Positions 9,448-19,197 of a stretch of 64,000 bases of DNA are shown here, one piece after another. The position numbers and the translations under genes were made by a program. Under the pieces are notes generated by a model. The model did no database searches. It had not been told where the DNA came from and saw only the letters and a list, made by a program, of their open reading frames with translations. The first letter of the stretch is position 1. Each line of letters starts with the position of its first letter. Source of the DNA: Owenweeksia sp048267305 (GTDB taxonomy: Bacteria; Bacteroidota; Bacteroidia; Flavobacteriales; Schleiferiaceae). The DNA lies in the NCBI GenBank assembly GCA_048267305.1, contig JBLWXT010000017.1:16045-80044 (forward strand), given 5' to 3'.

Positions 9448-11484
9448 TTAAAACTTCACCCTCATTTGTAGTTTCAATTCACTGATTTTATTTCCTTCTA
9501 TCAGCTGGTTTCCACTGCTGATTTCATCTCTGTCGTAAAAGGTGGAGATGGCATAACGTGCCTGTAAATCCATCCTTTGGGTGATTTCATAATTTGCCAA
9601 TAGATAAAAGCGCGAAGAGCGGCCGTAGTAGGGGGGTATTGAAAATGCATAGGTAATGTCATTTTCATAGGCGTAAATGCGGGCGTCATAACTGTCTGCA
9701 TCTATAACCGCATAGCGGGCTGTAAGCCGCAGCGGGACTTTTTTTAACTGATAGCACAAATCCTGAAAAACCACGAATCCACGGTCGTGCTGATCTTCCT
9801 GATCGTAAAAAGCATGCTCTACACGGCTGGCCATTTTTACTTGCTGTGATAGTGAGTAGGCCAAATGCAGGCGGAGCGTTGTTTTGGAGCGATCCACCAG
9901 TTTTCGGATTGGATCTTCACTATCGCTATTCGTCTCTTGTACTTCGTTTTTCAAACGGATGTATCCTGAAAAGTAACGTGAAAAATTCATCTCGAGCTGA
10001 GTAAGCAGGTCTCTTCCCCGCGAAGGGGCATCCACACCAAACCGCAACCAACTAAACCGGTAAATATCTGCGTATGACTTTAATAAAAAGATTCTGCTGA
10101 GTTGCCATTGGGTGCCGATATAAGTTCCCTTTTCGCCATAATTTCCGCTTTCTGCAAAGGGGGCATTAAATAAGGTGCGGTATTGCTTGTCAATATTCCT
10201 GTAAAGGAGGGTAAAGTAAAAGCCATCCGCAGGGTTACTTTGAAAACCAATACTTCCGGCCAGTTTTTGATGGTCATCAGCCGCCAGCTCTCCAAAAATG
10301 TTGAGGTTCCTGAAAAGGTAGTTGGCATCTATGGAAATATTTGTCAACTCATTCCCGCTAAAGCGGAATTTTTGATACAACTGTTTTCCGGGTTCTAAAG
10401 GTGTTTTCAATTGATAATTAACAACTGTGGTTCCAATCGAAAAGTTATTGGCTTTCAGGTTTACATTCCCGCCAAGGGATTGAAGGATATTGCCATTTTT
10501 ATCTTCCAACTCATTAAGGGTGCGGTGCAGACCCGTGGTTTGTAATGAGCTTACAAAGTCCACTGTGCCGGTACTGTCGGAAACAATGCGGTTGGCATCA
10601 ATTTTATTACTAGAGTAAAAAGCGCTTACATCAAGGGCATCAAAAAAGCGGTAGGTAGCTGCTGCACCTCTGAAAAATCGGTTTTCTTCGGAGCCGGTAT
10701 AGGCTCTAAAGCCCGGAGCATAGCGTTTTATCTCTATCGCTTCCGCAGATTTACCAAAAGCCAGGCTACTCCATAGTGCCAGGCCCTGACCAAACTGGGC
10801 TTGATAATCACCGATGATAAACCTCTTCAAATTTCCATAATTACTGAGGGCCACATGGCCCGCTAAAAAATCAACACCGGTTTTTTGATACGGGCCACCA
10901 AAGGGTTCTCCGGCATCTTGCTGAGCCACCAATCCTATGGAAAGATAATCGCGATAAGTCCACTTATAGCGGAGGTAAAGATTTTGGGGTGAGCCTAGAT
11001 AGCCATTGTCCAGTGAATCAATAAAACCCTTGCGCTCCTGTAAAACCTGCGTTCCCCGCAGGATGATATCATTTCGCGAATAGCGCAAAACGTTTTTTAG
11101 CTTAAGATTAGGTACGGATTGTTGGGTGCTAAAGCTGAGATATGGAAGAATCTGCTCTATGGTTTCCTTGTCAAAACCCTTTACTGCCACAAGTTCATAA
11201 GGCGTGTAAATGGGCCCGGTGCGCCTGCGGTATTGCAATAGGTTATTGATTTGAAAAACGTTGAGATAGGGTATCTTTTCCAGATCCTCCACCTCACTAA
11301 AGTTGATTTCTATGGGGTTAGCTTTCAGTAGTTCCAGGTTTTCAGCAAGTTGAATCAGGTCGGTTTCTCCTTCCTCGTTTCCTTCGGCAATGGATTCTAT
11401 TTCCATTTCCAGTTCGCCCTTATCGGGAACTTGTGCCAGCAGGCTCCCAAAGCCATACAGCAGTATGAATAGCGCTCTTTTCAT
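9448..11484 (-). CDS. Helix-hairpin-helix domain outer-membrane beta-barrel protein
   Basis: A 678-residue protein with a signal peptide (ATG 11484; a TTG one codon earlier is possible). Residues about 55-118 look like paired HhH motifs of the ComEA/T2SK type (EDLEKIPYLNVFQINNLL, RRRTGPIYTPYELVAVKGF). From about 130 to the C-terminal Phe (LQMRVKF) the sequence alternates aromatic and polar strands as in an outer-membrane barrel. This architecture recurs in Bacteroidota under descriptive names only. Its ATG overlaps the stop of the upstream PorV-like gene by one base (TGATG), so the two are cotranslated. DNA binding by the HhH part is inference. Confidence 0.8.
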   Translation of the reverse strand: MKRALFILLYGFGSLLAQVPDKGELEMEIESIAEGNEEGETDLIQLAENLELLKANPIEINFSEVEDLEKIPYLNVFQINNLLQYRRRTGPIYTPYELVAVKGFDKETIEQILPYLSFSTQQSVPNLKLKNVLRYSRNDIILRGTQVLQERKGFIDSLDNGYLGSPQNLYLRYKWTYRDYLSIGLVAQQDAGEPFGGPYQKTGVDFLAGHVALSNYGNLKRFIIGDYQAQFGQGLALWSSLAFGKSAEAIEIKRYAPGFRAYTGSEENRFFRGAAATYRFFDALDVSAFYSSNKIDANRIVSDSTGTVDFVSSLQTTGLHRTLNELEDKNGNILQSLGGNVNLKANNFSIGTTVVNYQLKTPLEPGKQLYQKFRFSGNELTNISIDANYLFRNLNIFGELAADDHQKLAGSIGFQSNPADGFYFTLLYRNIDKQYRTLFNAPFAESGNYGEKGTYIGTQWQLSRIFLLKSYADIYRFSWLRFGVDAPSRGRDLLTQLEMNFSRYFSGYIRLKNEVQETNSDSEDPIRKLVDRSKTTLRLHLAYSLSQQVKMASRVEHAFYDQEDQHDRGFVVFQDLCYQLKKVPLRLTARYAVIDADSYDARIYAYENDITYAFSIPPYYGRSSRFYLLANYEITQRMDLQARYAISTFYDRDEISSGNQLIEGNKISELKLQMRVKF

Positions 11485-12290
11485 CAAAAAGCATATTGAA
11501 GACTTATGTTTCCATTGCTGCCCAGAGTTTGAGCGTACTCATAACTAATATCAGTTGTAAACGCGCCCAAATCCAAACCAAGTCCAAAGGTGTTGGTTAG
11601 TGGCTGCAACCCTACTCCGGTTCTTAAAATTATTTTTTCAATAATGCGGTATTCCAGGCCTATGGCATAGCGTTCGGCAATTCCTTCATTCTTTTTGATC
11701 TCAGCCGTAAGGCTTATATCATCAGCGATTTGGTACATCGCGCCAAGCCTTACAATCAATGGTAAGCGCTCCTCGGTTTCTGCATTTTTTAAGGATGAGG
11801 AAGGGTTAAAAACATGAAACCCGATGTTGAGATTTTTTACAGGCTTTGCCAGGATACCTGTCTCAAAAGTCACGGAATTGGGTGTGCCTGAACCTTCGGA
11901 AACATAGTAGCTGTGGTAGTTTATTTGTAAGCCGAGGGAGAAATATTTGCCAAAGGCCCGCGAATAATTTAGTCCAAACTTAGATTCATTGTACAGCTCA
12001 AAACCAAAGTGACTGAGGCTTAAACCTAGCGTTCCGAGTTTTGATGGGTAAGCAAATGCTGCATTGGCCAATGCCAGGTCAGGCAGGAAAAATCGGTTTT
12101 CGTAGCTAATAGCCGCGGTGGGTTTTTTAAGAAAAGCAAGTGCAGCCTGATTGTGATGGGAAGCCCAAGTATCGGATAGAGCCACGGAGCTGTGTGCTAA
12201 GCCCGCAGAACGGCCACCGGCAAAGTATGCGTAATTTTGAGCAAATCCGGTAATAGGTAAAAGCAGTATTAAGATTAAGATACGTGCCAT
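11484..12290 (-). CDS. PorV/PorQ-like outer-membrane barrel protein
   Basis: A 268-residue protein with a signal peptide (MARILILILLLPITGFAQ). The mature part begins YAYFAGGRSAGLAHSSVALSDTWASHHNQAAL, the opening typical of the PorV/PorQ/FadL-like barrels of Bacteroidota, and ends in Phe (NISLQYAF). PorV and PorQ themselves serve type IX secretion, but this protein is shorter than both and its partner is the HhH-barrel protein, so I would not name it PorV or PorQ. It is the first gene of the two-gene minus-strand unit and is divergent from the propeller kinase. Confidence 0.75.
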   Translation of the reverse strand: MARILILILLLPITGFAQNYAYFAGGRSAGLAHSSVALSDTWASHHNQAALAFLKKPTAAISYENRFFLPDLALANAAFAYPSKLGTLGLSLSHFGFELYNESKFGLNYSRAFGKYFSLGLQINYHSYYVSEGSGTPNSVTFETGILAKPVKNLNIGFHVFNPSSSLKNAETEERLPLIVRLGAMYQIADDISLTAEIKKNEGIAERYAIGLEYRIIEKIILRTGVGLQPLTNTFGLGLDLGAFTTDISYEYAQTLGSNGNISLQYAF

Positions 12291-12333
12291 ATTCGAAGTT
12301 GGAAATTACCGATTTATTGTAATATTTGAAATC

Positions 12334-15213
12334 GTGAATACTAAAAATTCTACATCTCCTTTTTTTGGGCTGCTTTGGCGGGCAAGTGCATTGGTATTGA
12401 TCTTTTCTGTACAGGGATTTTCACAGCAGTATACTTTTAAAAAAATTGGTTTGGAGCAGGGCATGCCTTCCAGTAGGATCAATGATTTTGTACAGGATTC
12501 ACGGGGTTTCTTTTGGCTGGCCAGCGAAGGCGCAGGGCTGGTTCGCTATGATGGCTTTGAGTTTAAAACCATAGATTTGGGACAGCCCAACCTAAAGCCT
12601 GTAGCTACAGCTCTTGCAGAAGATAATGATGGAAACATATGGTATGCCAATACTAATGGCTTGGTGAAATACGATGGACTGGAATTTCGCTTTTACTATC
12701 TCCAACAGCCAACAGACAGGATTAACAAAATTGTGATAAATGGCAGTAACGAGGTTTTTGCAGCCGGGAGAACCAATGTGTATAGGGTTGGGGGTGCAGA
12801 TACGCTGGAAACGCTGGTCAGAAGTAAGCAGATACGCATCAATGATATGGCCTGGTATGACCGTTCGCTGTGGTTTGCCACCGATAGTGGCTTGTATGCC
12901 TCAGAAGAGAAAAAGGCAGAGGGAAAATGGTATGGACTGGCAGTGGCTTCAGAGGGCTTATATGCCGCGGGAGTATTAGGTACGGTATATCTCAGGGAGG
13001 GCAACACAACAATATTAAATGCAAATCCGGCCAGGAGAGTTAGTGCAAACCTGTCAAAGCAAATAAGTTTGGGTTCCACTGGGTTGATCATTTTTAAGGA
13101 TAATCAGCAATTAGCTATTGCAGGGGCCAACGGCTTGCCTGAGCAGGATTATGAAGGCTGCTTTATTGACTTGTCTGGTGTGGTGTGGCTCTTTTCCAAT
13201 AATGGTTTGGTAAAACTGGAGAGTACGGCTGTAAAGCTTTATAGTGATGGAAATGGGATTAATAGCAAGGTTTACTCGGTTCTTATTGATGGCCATGCCA
13301 GATATTTAGCTGGTGCCGCCAATGGGCTGAGTGTAATTGAGGGTAGTAGTGTGGCAAACATTATAGATGGAGATTTTCCCTATGGAGTAGTGTTGGCACT
13401 TGCCGAGTATCAGGGCCAAACATGGTTGGGTACTGAGCGGGGCTTGATTCGTTATAATGGACAGTCTTTTCAGGAGATAAACCTGCCGGGCAGCATTGGT
13501 GGATATGTATTTGCATTAAAGGGCACCGGGGAAGGATTATATATCGGCACCAGCTCAGGTATCTTTAGCTACAAAAATGGGAGGGTGGAGAATATCTCCG
13601 AAAGGGAAAATTTACCCTTTGCCAATATTTATGCTATTTCAGAAGGAAAAGACGGAAGCTTGTGGTTTGGAACATATACTCAGGGCTTCATACGAAAGTA
13701 TCAAGACAGTTGGGAAGTTGTAAGTGAACTGGGGATTGTGAGTCTGGATAGCTTGAGGTTCAATACTTTCACGGCTGTTTCCCGGGATGAAATCTGGACA
13801 GGTACACCCTCAGAAGGAATTTTCCATATTACTAAAGACAATTTTCAAAATATTTCTGCAGCCGAACTCAACTTTGCAGAGGTACGTTCATTAGCTGTGG
13901 ATGAAAATGGTAAGCTGTGGCTGGGCAGCAATAAGGGTTTAAGTACGGTATCCAAAAGTGGCAAGGGCTACAATGTAAAGCAGCTAAATGCCGTTGGGTC
14001 TTTTGTAGATGAAGGTTGTAGTGCTCAGGCGCTGGAGATAAGAGGCGGCAGATTATTGGCCGGAACGGCTAAGGGCCTTTTGATTGTATCGCTTGAAGAG
14101 CTGCAGGAAAAGCAGGTGACTCCCAAAATCGCACTTACTCAGGTAGAACTTTATTTTGGTGATAGTACGGGTTTGGAGGGGTACTCCAGCGGATTGTTGC
14201 CTTTTAGCAATGTTCCAGGTGGATTAGAGCTTCCTCATGATCTTAACTTTTTGAGTTTTACCCTTGCTGGCCTGAGTGGGTACCATCCGGAAGAATTGCT
14301 GTATCGCTATCGCATAAAACAACAGGATGCATGGACCCTTGCGGGAAACAGAAGGGAGGCGGTTTACTCTAACCTGAAACCCGGTAATTATCGCTTTCAA
14401 GCTCAGGTATCTCGCGATGGAGAAAACTGGAGCCCTTCAGAAGTGGATTTTGCTTTTGTGATTAAAAGCCCGGTTTGGCAGCGATGGTGGTTTATTGTAA
14501 TTGCCGTATTGCTTGCAGGCGGAATGACGTACGCTTATCTTGCCAACAGGATAAAGAGAATAAACCAAAGGCTGCGTTTGGAAAACAGCCTGCTGGAAAT
14601 GGAGCGAAAGGCATTGAGGCTTCAGATGAACCCGCATTTTATTTTTAATGCATTGGATTCCATCAGTAGCTTTATCTTTAAAAATGACCCAAAGCAGGCG
14701 GTGCGTTATCTCAATAATTTCGCTAAATTGATGAGGCTGACGCTTGAGTCGTCAATGGAGCATCTTCATCCCGTGGAAACGGAGGTGAGTGTGCTAAAAA
14801 ATTATCTTGAACTTGAGATGCTGCGGTTTAAGGGAAAGTTTGAGTATGAAATTGAAATCGATGAAGAAATCGATTATGATGTAGGTATTCCGCCCATGCT
14901 CATTCAGCCACATGTAGAGAATGCCATTCTTCATGGGATAAAGCCAAAGGAAGGTATGGGGCATTTAAGTATCAGGTTTATTTTAAAAGGGGATCTGTTA
15001 ATTTGTGAAGTGGAGGATGATGGTATCGGCAGAAAGAGGGCAAAAGAGCTTCCGAGGAGGCAAGATCACCGCAGTATGGCCACTCAGATAAATAAGGACA
15101 GGCTCCGTTTACTCAAAATCTCAAAAAGCGATGAAATTGATATTGAGATCATTGATAAAGAAAATCATACGGGAACTAAAGTGATCATAAAATTGCCCGC
15201 GGAGAGCATTTAG
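12334..15213 (+). CDS. Two-component-propeller sensor histidine kinase (LytS/His_kinase family)
   Basis: A 959-residue membrane kinase starting at GTG. A signal sequence (residues about 12-30) is followed by about 14 short repeats of the regulator-propeller type (DSRGFFWLASEGAGLVRYDGF, EDNDGNIWYANTNGLVKYDG), forming two periplasmic beta-propellers, then a Y_Y_Y domain (about 610-710) and a membrane helix (about 717-739). The cytoplasmic part is a His_kinase/LytS domain with LRLQMNPHFIFNALDSI (likely phospho-His768) and an ATP-binding domain (PPMLIQPHVENAILHGI, DDGIGR). The LytTR regulator 28 nt downstream is the obvious partner. The ligand is unknown; many such sensors in this phylum respond to glycans or envelope signals. 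Confidence 0.92.
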   Translation: MNTKNSTSPFFGLLWRASALVLIFSVQGFSQQYTFKKIGLEQGMPSSRINDFVQDSRGFFWLASEGAGLVRYDGFEFKTIDLGQPNLKPVATALAEDNDGNIWYANTNGLVKYDGLEFRFYYLQQPTDRINKIVINGSNEVFAAGRTNVYRVGGADTLETLVRSKQIRINDMAWYDRSLWFATDSGLYASEEKKAEGKWYGLAVASEGLYAAGVLGTVYLREGNTTILNANPARRVSANLSKQISLGSTGLIIFKDNQQLAIAGANGLPEQDYEGCFIDLSGVVWLFSNNGLVKLESTAVKLYSDGNGINSKVYSVLIDGHARYLAGAANGLSVIEGSSVANIIDGDFPYGVVLALAEYQGQTWLGTERGLIRYNGQSFQEINLPGSIGGYVFALKGTGEGLYIGTSSGIFSYKNGRVENISERENLPFANIYAISEGKDGSLWFGTYTQGFIRKYQDSWEVVSELGIVSLDSLRFNTFTAVSRDEIWTGTPSEGIFHITKDNFQNISAAELNFAEVRSLAVDENGKLWLGSNKGLSTVSKSGKGYNVKQLNAVGSFVDEGCSAQALEIRGGRLLAGTAKGLLIVSLEELQEKQVTPKIALTQVELYFGDSTGLEGYSSGLLPFSNVPGGLELPHDLNFLSFTLAGLSGYHPEELLYRYRIKQQDAWTLAGNRREAVYSNLKPGNYRFQAQVSRDGENWSPSEVDFAFVIKSPVWQRWWFIVIAVLLAGGMTYAYLANRIKRINQRLRLENSLLEMERKALRLQMNPHFIFNALDSISSFIFKNDPKQAVRYLNNFAKLMRLTLESSMEHLHPVETEVSVLKNYLELEMLRFKGKFEYEIEIDEEIDYDVGIPPMLIQPHVENAILHGIKPKEGMGHLSIRFILKGDLLICEVEDDGIGRKRAKELPRRQDHRSMATQINKDRLRLLKISKSDEIDIEIIDKENHTGTKVIIKLPAESI

Positions 15214-15241
15214 CTTATATTTTTAACAAAATTTTCAAACC

Positions 15242-16000
15242 ATGATAAAAGTTATAATTGTAGATGACGAAGAGAACTCAAGAGAGTCTCTTAGAGGTAA
15301 ATTGGATCTTTTTTGTCCGGAGGTGGAAATACTGGCGGAAGTTGGAAGTGTGGACCAGGCCATAGAGGCTATTGAAACACATAAGCCCGATGCTGTATTT
15401 CTGGATATTCAGTTAGCCGGTGAAAGCGGGTTTGATATTCTGGAAAAAATCCGTGATGCTGAAGATCTTCACCCGGAAATCATCTTTATAACTGCTCATA
15501 ATGAATTTGCCATAAAGGCGATAAAATTTAGCGCCCTCGATTATTTACTGAAACCAATAGATCCTGAGGAATTGGTAAAGGCGGTAAGAAAGGTGGAAGA
15601 TGAAAAAGGTTTCCCTAAAAAGGCCAGCAGCCTCAATGTGTTGGTTGAAAATATCCGTCAGGCATCTGATTCTCCCAAAAAAATTGTGGTGCCAACCTCT
15701 GATGGTATGCACGTAATAAAGCTTTCAGATATTATCCGATTAGAATCAAGCAGCAACTATACTACTTTTTATATCAATAATGAAAAGTCGTTGTTGGCCT
15801 CTAAAACACTAAAGGAATTTGACAGCATGCTTTCCAATTATAACTTCCATAGGGTGCACAAATCTCACCTGGTAAATATGAATTACCTCAAGAGATATGT
15901 GCAAACGGATGGCGGCTATCTGGTATTGGAGGATGGCTCAAAAATTCCGGTAGCAAATCGCAAAAAGGAGCAGCTACTTTCTACACTTAAAAACCTATAG
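15242..16000 (+). CDS. LytTR-family response regulator
   Basis: A 252-residue regulator of the LytR/AlgR type. The receiver domain has the acidic pair VDDEE near 8-12, phosphoacceptor Asp55 in AVFLDIQLAGESGFD and Lys near 108 (YLLKPID). The LytTR DNA-binding domain spans about 148-250 (IIRLESSSNYTTFYI, FHRVHKSHLVNMNYL, LEDGSKIPVANR). It is cotranscribed with the propeller kinase. Its last bases overlap the converging purE stop by 6 nt. Confidence 0.93.
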   Translation: MIKVIIVDDEENSRESLRGKLDLFCPEVEILAEVGSVDQAIEAIETHKPDAVFLDIQLAGESGFDILEKIRDAEDLHPEIIFITAHNEFAIKAIKFSALDYLLKPIDPEELVKAVRKVEDEKGFPKKASSLNVLVENIRQASDSPKKIVVPTSDGMHVIKLSDIIRLESSSNYTTFYINNEKSLLASKTLKEFDSMLSNYNFHRVHKSHLVNMNYLKRYVQTDGGYLVLEDGSKIPVANRKKEQLLSTLKNL

Positions 16001-16477
16001 GTCTTTAGCGGATTCGATAACCTTATCCCTAAGGCCTTCTTTATACTTAATGATATTGTCCAAAATTGCAGGATTGCCGGAGCCAATAATTTGAGCTGCC
16101 AGTATTCCTGCATTTTTTGCTCCATCCAGGGCCACAGTGGCTACTGGTACCCCACCAGGCATCTGTAAAATGGATAATACAGAATCCCAGCCATCAATGG
16201 AGTTTCTTGATTTTACGGGTACCCCAATTACAGGCAGAGGGCTCATACTGGCCGTCATTCCCGGTAAATGGGCTGCGCCACCAGCACCTGCAATAATTAC
16301 CTTAATACCGCGGGTATGGGCATTTTTGGCGTAATCATACATAATATCCGGTGTGCGGTGGGCCGATACTATTTTCACCTCATAGCCTACACCTAATTCC
16401 TTTAATACGTCTGCAGCTTGCTGCATAACGGGTAAGTCTGATTTACTACCCATTATAATACCTACTTCTACGCTCAT
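15995..16477 (-). CDS. purE: N5-carboxyaminoimidazole ribonucleotide mutase
   Basis: Moves the carboxyl group of N5-CAIR to give CAIR in purine synthesis. Class I signatures: IIMGSKSDLP (residues 7-16), SAHRTPD, IIAGAGGAAHLPGM and PVIGVPV. Length 160 aa is normal. Its ATG is one base after the purK stop, so purK and purE are translated together, matching their consecutive reactions. Confidence 0.96.
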   Translation of the reverse strand: MSVEVGIIMGSKSDLPVMQQAADVLKELGVGYEVKIVSAHRTPDIMYDYAKNAHTRGIKVIIAGAGGAAHLPGMTASMSPLPVIGVPVKSRNSIDGWDSVLSILQMPGGVPVATVALDGAKNAGILAAQIIGSGNPAILDNIIKYKEGLRDKVIESAKDL

Positions 16478-16478
16478 C

Positions 16479-17645
16479 TTATTTTGTAATTACTTTAATG
16501 GAGTTTCTCACTTCCTTGGCTGTGATTTTTGCTTCTTCCAGACTGTCGGCTGTAATAGTAATATGTCCCATCTTTCTGAAGGGACGGGTTTCTGCCTTCC
16601 CGTAAAGGTGAATGTATACACCAGGCATGGCCATTACCCTTTCAATTCCCTCATAGTATACAGGGCCTTCATATCCTTCTTCTCCTGTGAGGTTTATCAT
16701 TACCGAGGGTTTTTTTATTTCGGTACTGCCCAGGGGTAAGTCTAGTATAGCTCTTAAATGTTGGTCAAACTGAGAGGTGGTGTTTCCCTCAATGGTAAGG
16801 TGGCCACTATTGTGTACCCTGGGGGCCACTTCGTTTACCAGGATATTTCCATCGCTGGTTAAAAACATTTCTACGGCCAGTAAGCCAACATGCTCTAGCT
16901 TGGTAACTATTTCCTCTGCAAGGTGAATAGCCCTGCGCTGATGACTAACATCTATTTGAGAAGGGCAAAAAACATATTCTACAAAATTGGCAGTTGGATG
17001 AAACTCCATCTCCACCAAAGGAAAGCTCTTTACCTCACCACTTGCCGAGCGGGCAGTTACAACGGCTATTTCGGCTATAAAGTCGATTTTCTCCTCTATA
17101 AGTCCTTCCACATCATCCAATGTCTCAAGATCTAGAATGTCCTTGATAATTTGTACTCCTCTGCCATCATATCCTCCGGTGGCCGCTTTCCAAACGTAGG
17201 GTGCGTTAAAGGTACATTCTTCAATTCCCTCCGTTCTTTCGGCAGCATTTTTAAAGCTGAAGAAAGGTGCAGTGGGAATTTTATTATCCCGATAAAAGTT
17301 TTTCTGAATAATTTTATTTCTGATGATATCAAGGGTGTGTGGACGTGGGTACACCTTTTTACCTTGCTGTTCCAGCAGATGAAGAGCTTCGGTGCTTACA
17401 TTTTCAATTTCAATGGTAAGTACGTCACAGTCTTTGGCAAAATTGAGTACGGCATTCTTATCGGTAATGGAGGCTTGCACAAACTCGTTGCTTCCAATAC
17501 GACACGGAGCCGATGATGAAGCGTCCATCACCTTGGTGTGGATGTCATATCTGCGGGTATCGGTAAGCAGCATCTTGCCGAGTTGGCCTCCGCCAAGTAT
17601 CCCCAGTTTAAAATTGGAAGAGAAATATGTTTTCTGATCAGGCAC
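16479..17645 (-). CDS. purK: 5-(carboxyamino)imidazole ribonucleotide synthase
   Basis: ATP-grasp enzyme that carboxylates AIR with bicarbonate, upstream of PurE. Motifs: KLGILGGGQLGKML, the ATP-grasp lysine segment VWKAATGGYDGRGVQ, IEEKIDFIAEIAV and VNEVAPRVHNSGH. The GTG at 17645 gives an N-terminus (PDQKTYFSSNFKLG) that fits family relatives; a TTG at 17669 would add 8 residues and overlap the upstream gene by 32 nt instead of 8. It is the middle gene of sprT-like, purK, purE. Confidence 0.95.
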   Translation of the reverse strand: MPDQKTYFSSNFKLGILGGGQLGKMLLTDTRRYDIHTKVMDASSSAPCRIGSNEFVQASITDKNAVLNFAKDCDVLTIEIENVSTEALHLLEQQGKKVYPRPHTLDIIRNKIIQKNFYRDNKIPTAPFFSFKNAAERTEGIEECTFNAPYVWKAATGGYDGRGVQIIKDILDLETLDDVEGLIEEKIDFIAEIAVVTARSASGEVKSFPLVEMEFHPTANFVEYVFCPSQIDVSHQRRAIHLAEEIVTKLEHVGLLAVEMFLTSDGNILVNEVAPRVHNSGHLTIEGNTTSQFDQHLRAILDLPLGSTEIKKPSVMINLTGEEGYEGPVYYEGIERVMAMPGVYIHLYGKAETRPFRKMGHITITADSLEEAKITAKEVRNSIKVITK

Positions 17646-18273
17646 TTTTTGAAATGTTTGGGTTATCAATTTTTTTTACTTCTGCCAGCGGGTGCACCAT
17701 GTATTCGCGCCCATTGACAAGGTTCAGGCAGCGGTAGCGTTTTCGCGATTTTGGCCCCTTCTGGAAAACCTTGGTTTTATCTATCTTAAAATAGCCTCCG
17801 GGCTCAATTTGTTCTACGGTTACAATGTGATCCGGAGTTTCGTCAAACTCTTTTAGCGCTCTAAAAAGGTCAATATCTGTACAGCTACTTGCAGCACCTT
17901 TGTTTAAGCTCTTTATGAGATTTTGCTCTAATTCCTTAGGGAAAACTTCAGCATCAATAAAGGGTTTAGTGAGATCCCTAAAGGTTTGTGCCCATTCAGC
18001 TCCATGTGGTTTTATTTGCTTGCCGTGGTCTTTAAAAGCCTTGAGGTGGGCCATTTCATGAATCACGGTAATGATAAAGGCAAAGGGGTTGAGGTTGGCA
18101 TTTACACTTATTCTGTGCCTTTCACCAGCTTTTGGAAATCGGTAATCGCCAAATTTGGTTTTCCGTGGTTTGGTGATTTTAAGCTCTACCGGCTCACTAC
18201 GCAGAAGTTTCATAAGTAACTCCTTACTACCTGGAGGGATGTACTTTTCTAAGGTGCCTGCAGCTTTGCTCAA
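17638..18273 (-). CDS. SprT-like zinc metalloprotease-fold protein
   Basis: A 211-residue protein with the zinc motif VIHEMAHLKAF (His72, Glu73, His76) and a third possible ligand His90 in PHGAEW, as in SprT/Spartan-like domains. Bacterial SprT-like proteins have no settled substrate; the eukaryotic relative Spartan cleaves DNA-protein crosslinks. The start is a TTG, since the frame offers no ATG nearby. The end overlaps the purK start region, which makes an operon with purK-purE. Confidence 0.86.
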   Translation of the reverse strand: MSKAAGTLEKYIPPGSKELLMKLLRSEPVELKITKPRKTKFGDYRFPKAGERHRISVNANLNPFAFIITVIHEMAHLKAFKDHGKQIKPHGAEWAQTFRDLTKPFIDAEVFPKELEQNLIKSLNKGAASSCTDIDLFRALKEFDETPDHIVTVEQIEPGGYFKIDKTKVFQKGPKSRKRYRCLNLVNGREYMVHPLAEVKKIDNPNISKSA

Positions 18274-18447
18274 AATGAAGAAATGGAATTTTTGCCGGGG
18301 CAGTTACACTTTTCGAAGGCACCGCAACTTTGGGCAACAATAGCAATAAAAAACAGGGAGACAAATATTTTAAACGTCCGTTTAAACATCTTGAGAACTT
18401 GGTGTTTTAGCGTTATTGCGAGACAAAATTACTCTTATTTTAGCGAA

Positions 18448-19197
18448 ATGTTTATGAACAAAGGAATTAGAGCTGTGGGGCAGTATTTTTTGCTGCTTTC
18501 ACGCACTTTTAAGCGACCCGAAAACTGGCGGGAGTATTGGAAAGCCCTAATGCGGGACTTTGATTTATTGGGTTTGAGCAGTGTGTGGATAGTTTCGGTG
18601 ATATCTCTTTTTGTGGGGGCAATTGTTACTATTCAAACGGCACTCAATCTTGATGATTCTTTTATTCCGGATTATTACGTGGCCATAGCTGCCCGTGAAT
18701 CCATCATATTAGAATTTTCTCCAACCATGGTAAGTCTTATTTTGGCTGGTAAGGTTGGTTCCAATATAGCTTCTACTCTTGGGAGTATGCGTGTTTCGGA
18801 ACAAATTGACGCCTTGGAGGTAATGGGTGTAAATCCAGCCTCTTATTTAATCTTACCTAAAATTATAGCTACTGTGATTTTTAATCCTATTCTAATTGCC
18901 ATAAGTATGTTTTTGGGCTTATTAGGCGGTTTTCTGGCTGCTAGCTACTTAAGTGATATTGCACCCGCGGATTTTATACAAGGTTTACAATTAGAGTTCA
19001 ATCCGTTTTATGTTTGGTATGCATTAATTAAAACTGTTGTATTCGCCTTTATAATTACTACCATTTCTGCTTACTATGGTTATTACGTTACCGGAGGCTC
19101 TATTGGTGTAGGTATCAATGCAACTAAAGCTGTAGTGTCAAGCAGTGTTGCCATTATTGTTGCCAATTATATTTTAACTCAAGTACTTTTAGGCTAA
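18448..19197 (+). CDS. mlaE: MlaE-family ABC transporter permease
   Basis: Inner-membrane permease of the lipid-trafficking MCE/Mla transporters. Family signatures: TIQTALNL, ARESIILEFSPTMVSLILAGKVGS, EQIDALEVMGVNP and the late GYYVTGGSIGVGINATKAVV. Five to six membrane helices are visible. The frame is open to 18283, but the ATG at 18448 (or 18454) gives the usual length of about 249 aa. The stop overlaps the mlaF ATG (TAATG), so permease and ATPase are cotranslated. The MCE-domain substrate-binding gene usually nearby is not in this window. Confidence 0.93.
   Translation: MFMNKGIRAVGQYFLLLSRTFKRPENWREYWKALMRDFDLLGLSSVWIVSVISLFVGAIVTIQTALNLDDSFIPDYYVAIAARESIILEFSPTMVSLILAGKVGSNIASTLGSMRVSEQIDALEVMGVNPASYLILPKIIATVIFNPILIAISMFLGLLGGFLAASYLSDIAPADFIQGLQLEFNPFYVWYALIKTVVFAFIITTISAYYGYYVTGGSIGVGINATKAVVSSSVAIIVANYILTQVLLG

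Noticed and set aside
18283..18447. N-terminal extension of mlaE from an earlier start
   Set aside because: The extension (EFLPGQLHFSKAP...) has no family counterpart, and the ATG at 18448 gives the normal permease length.
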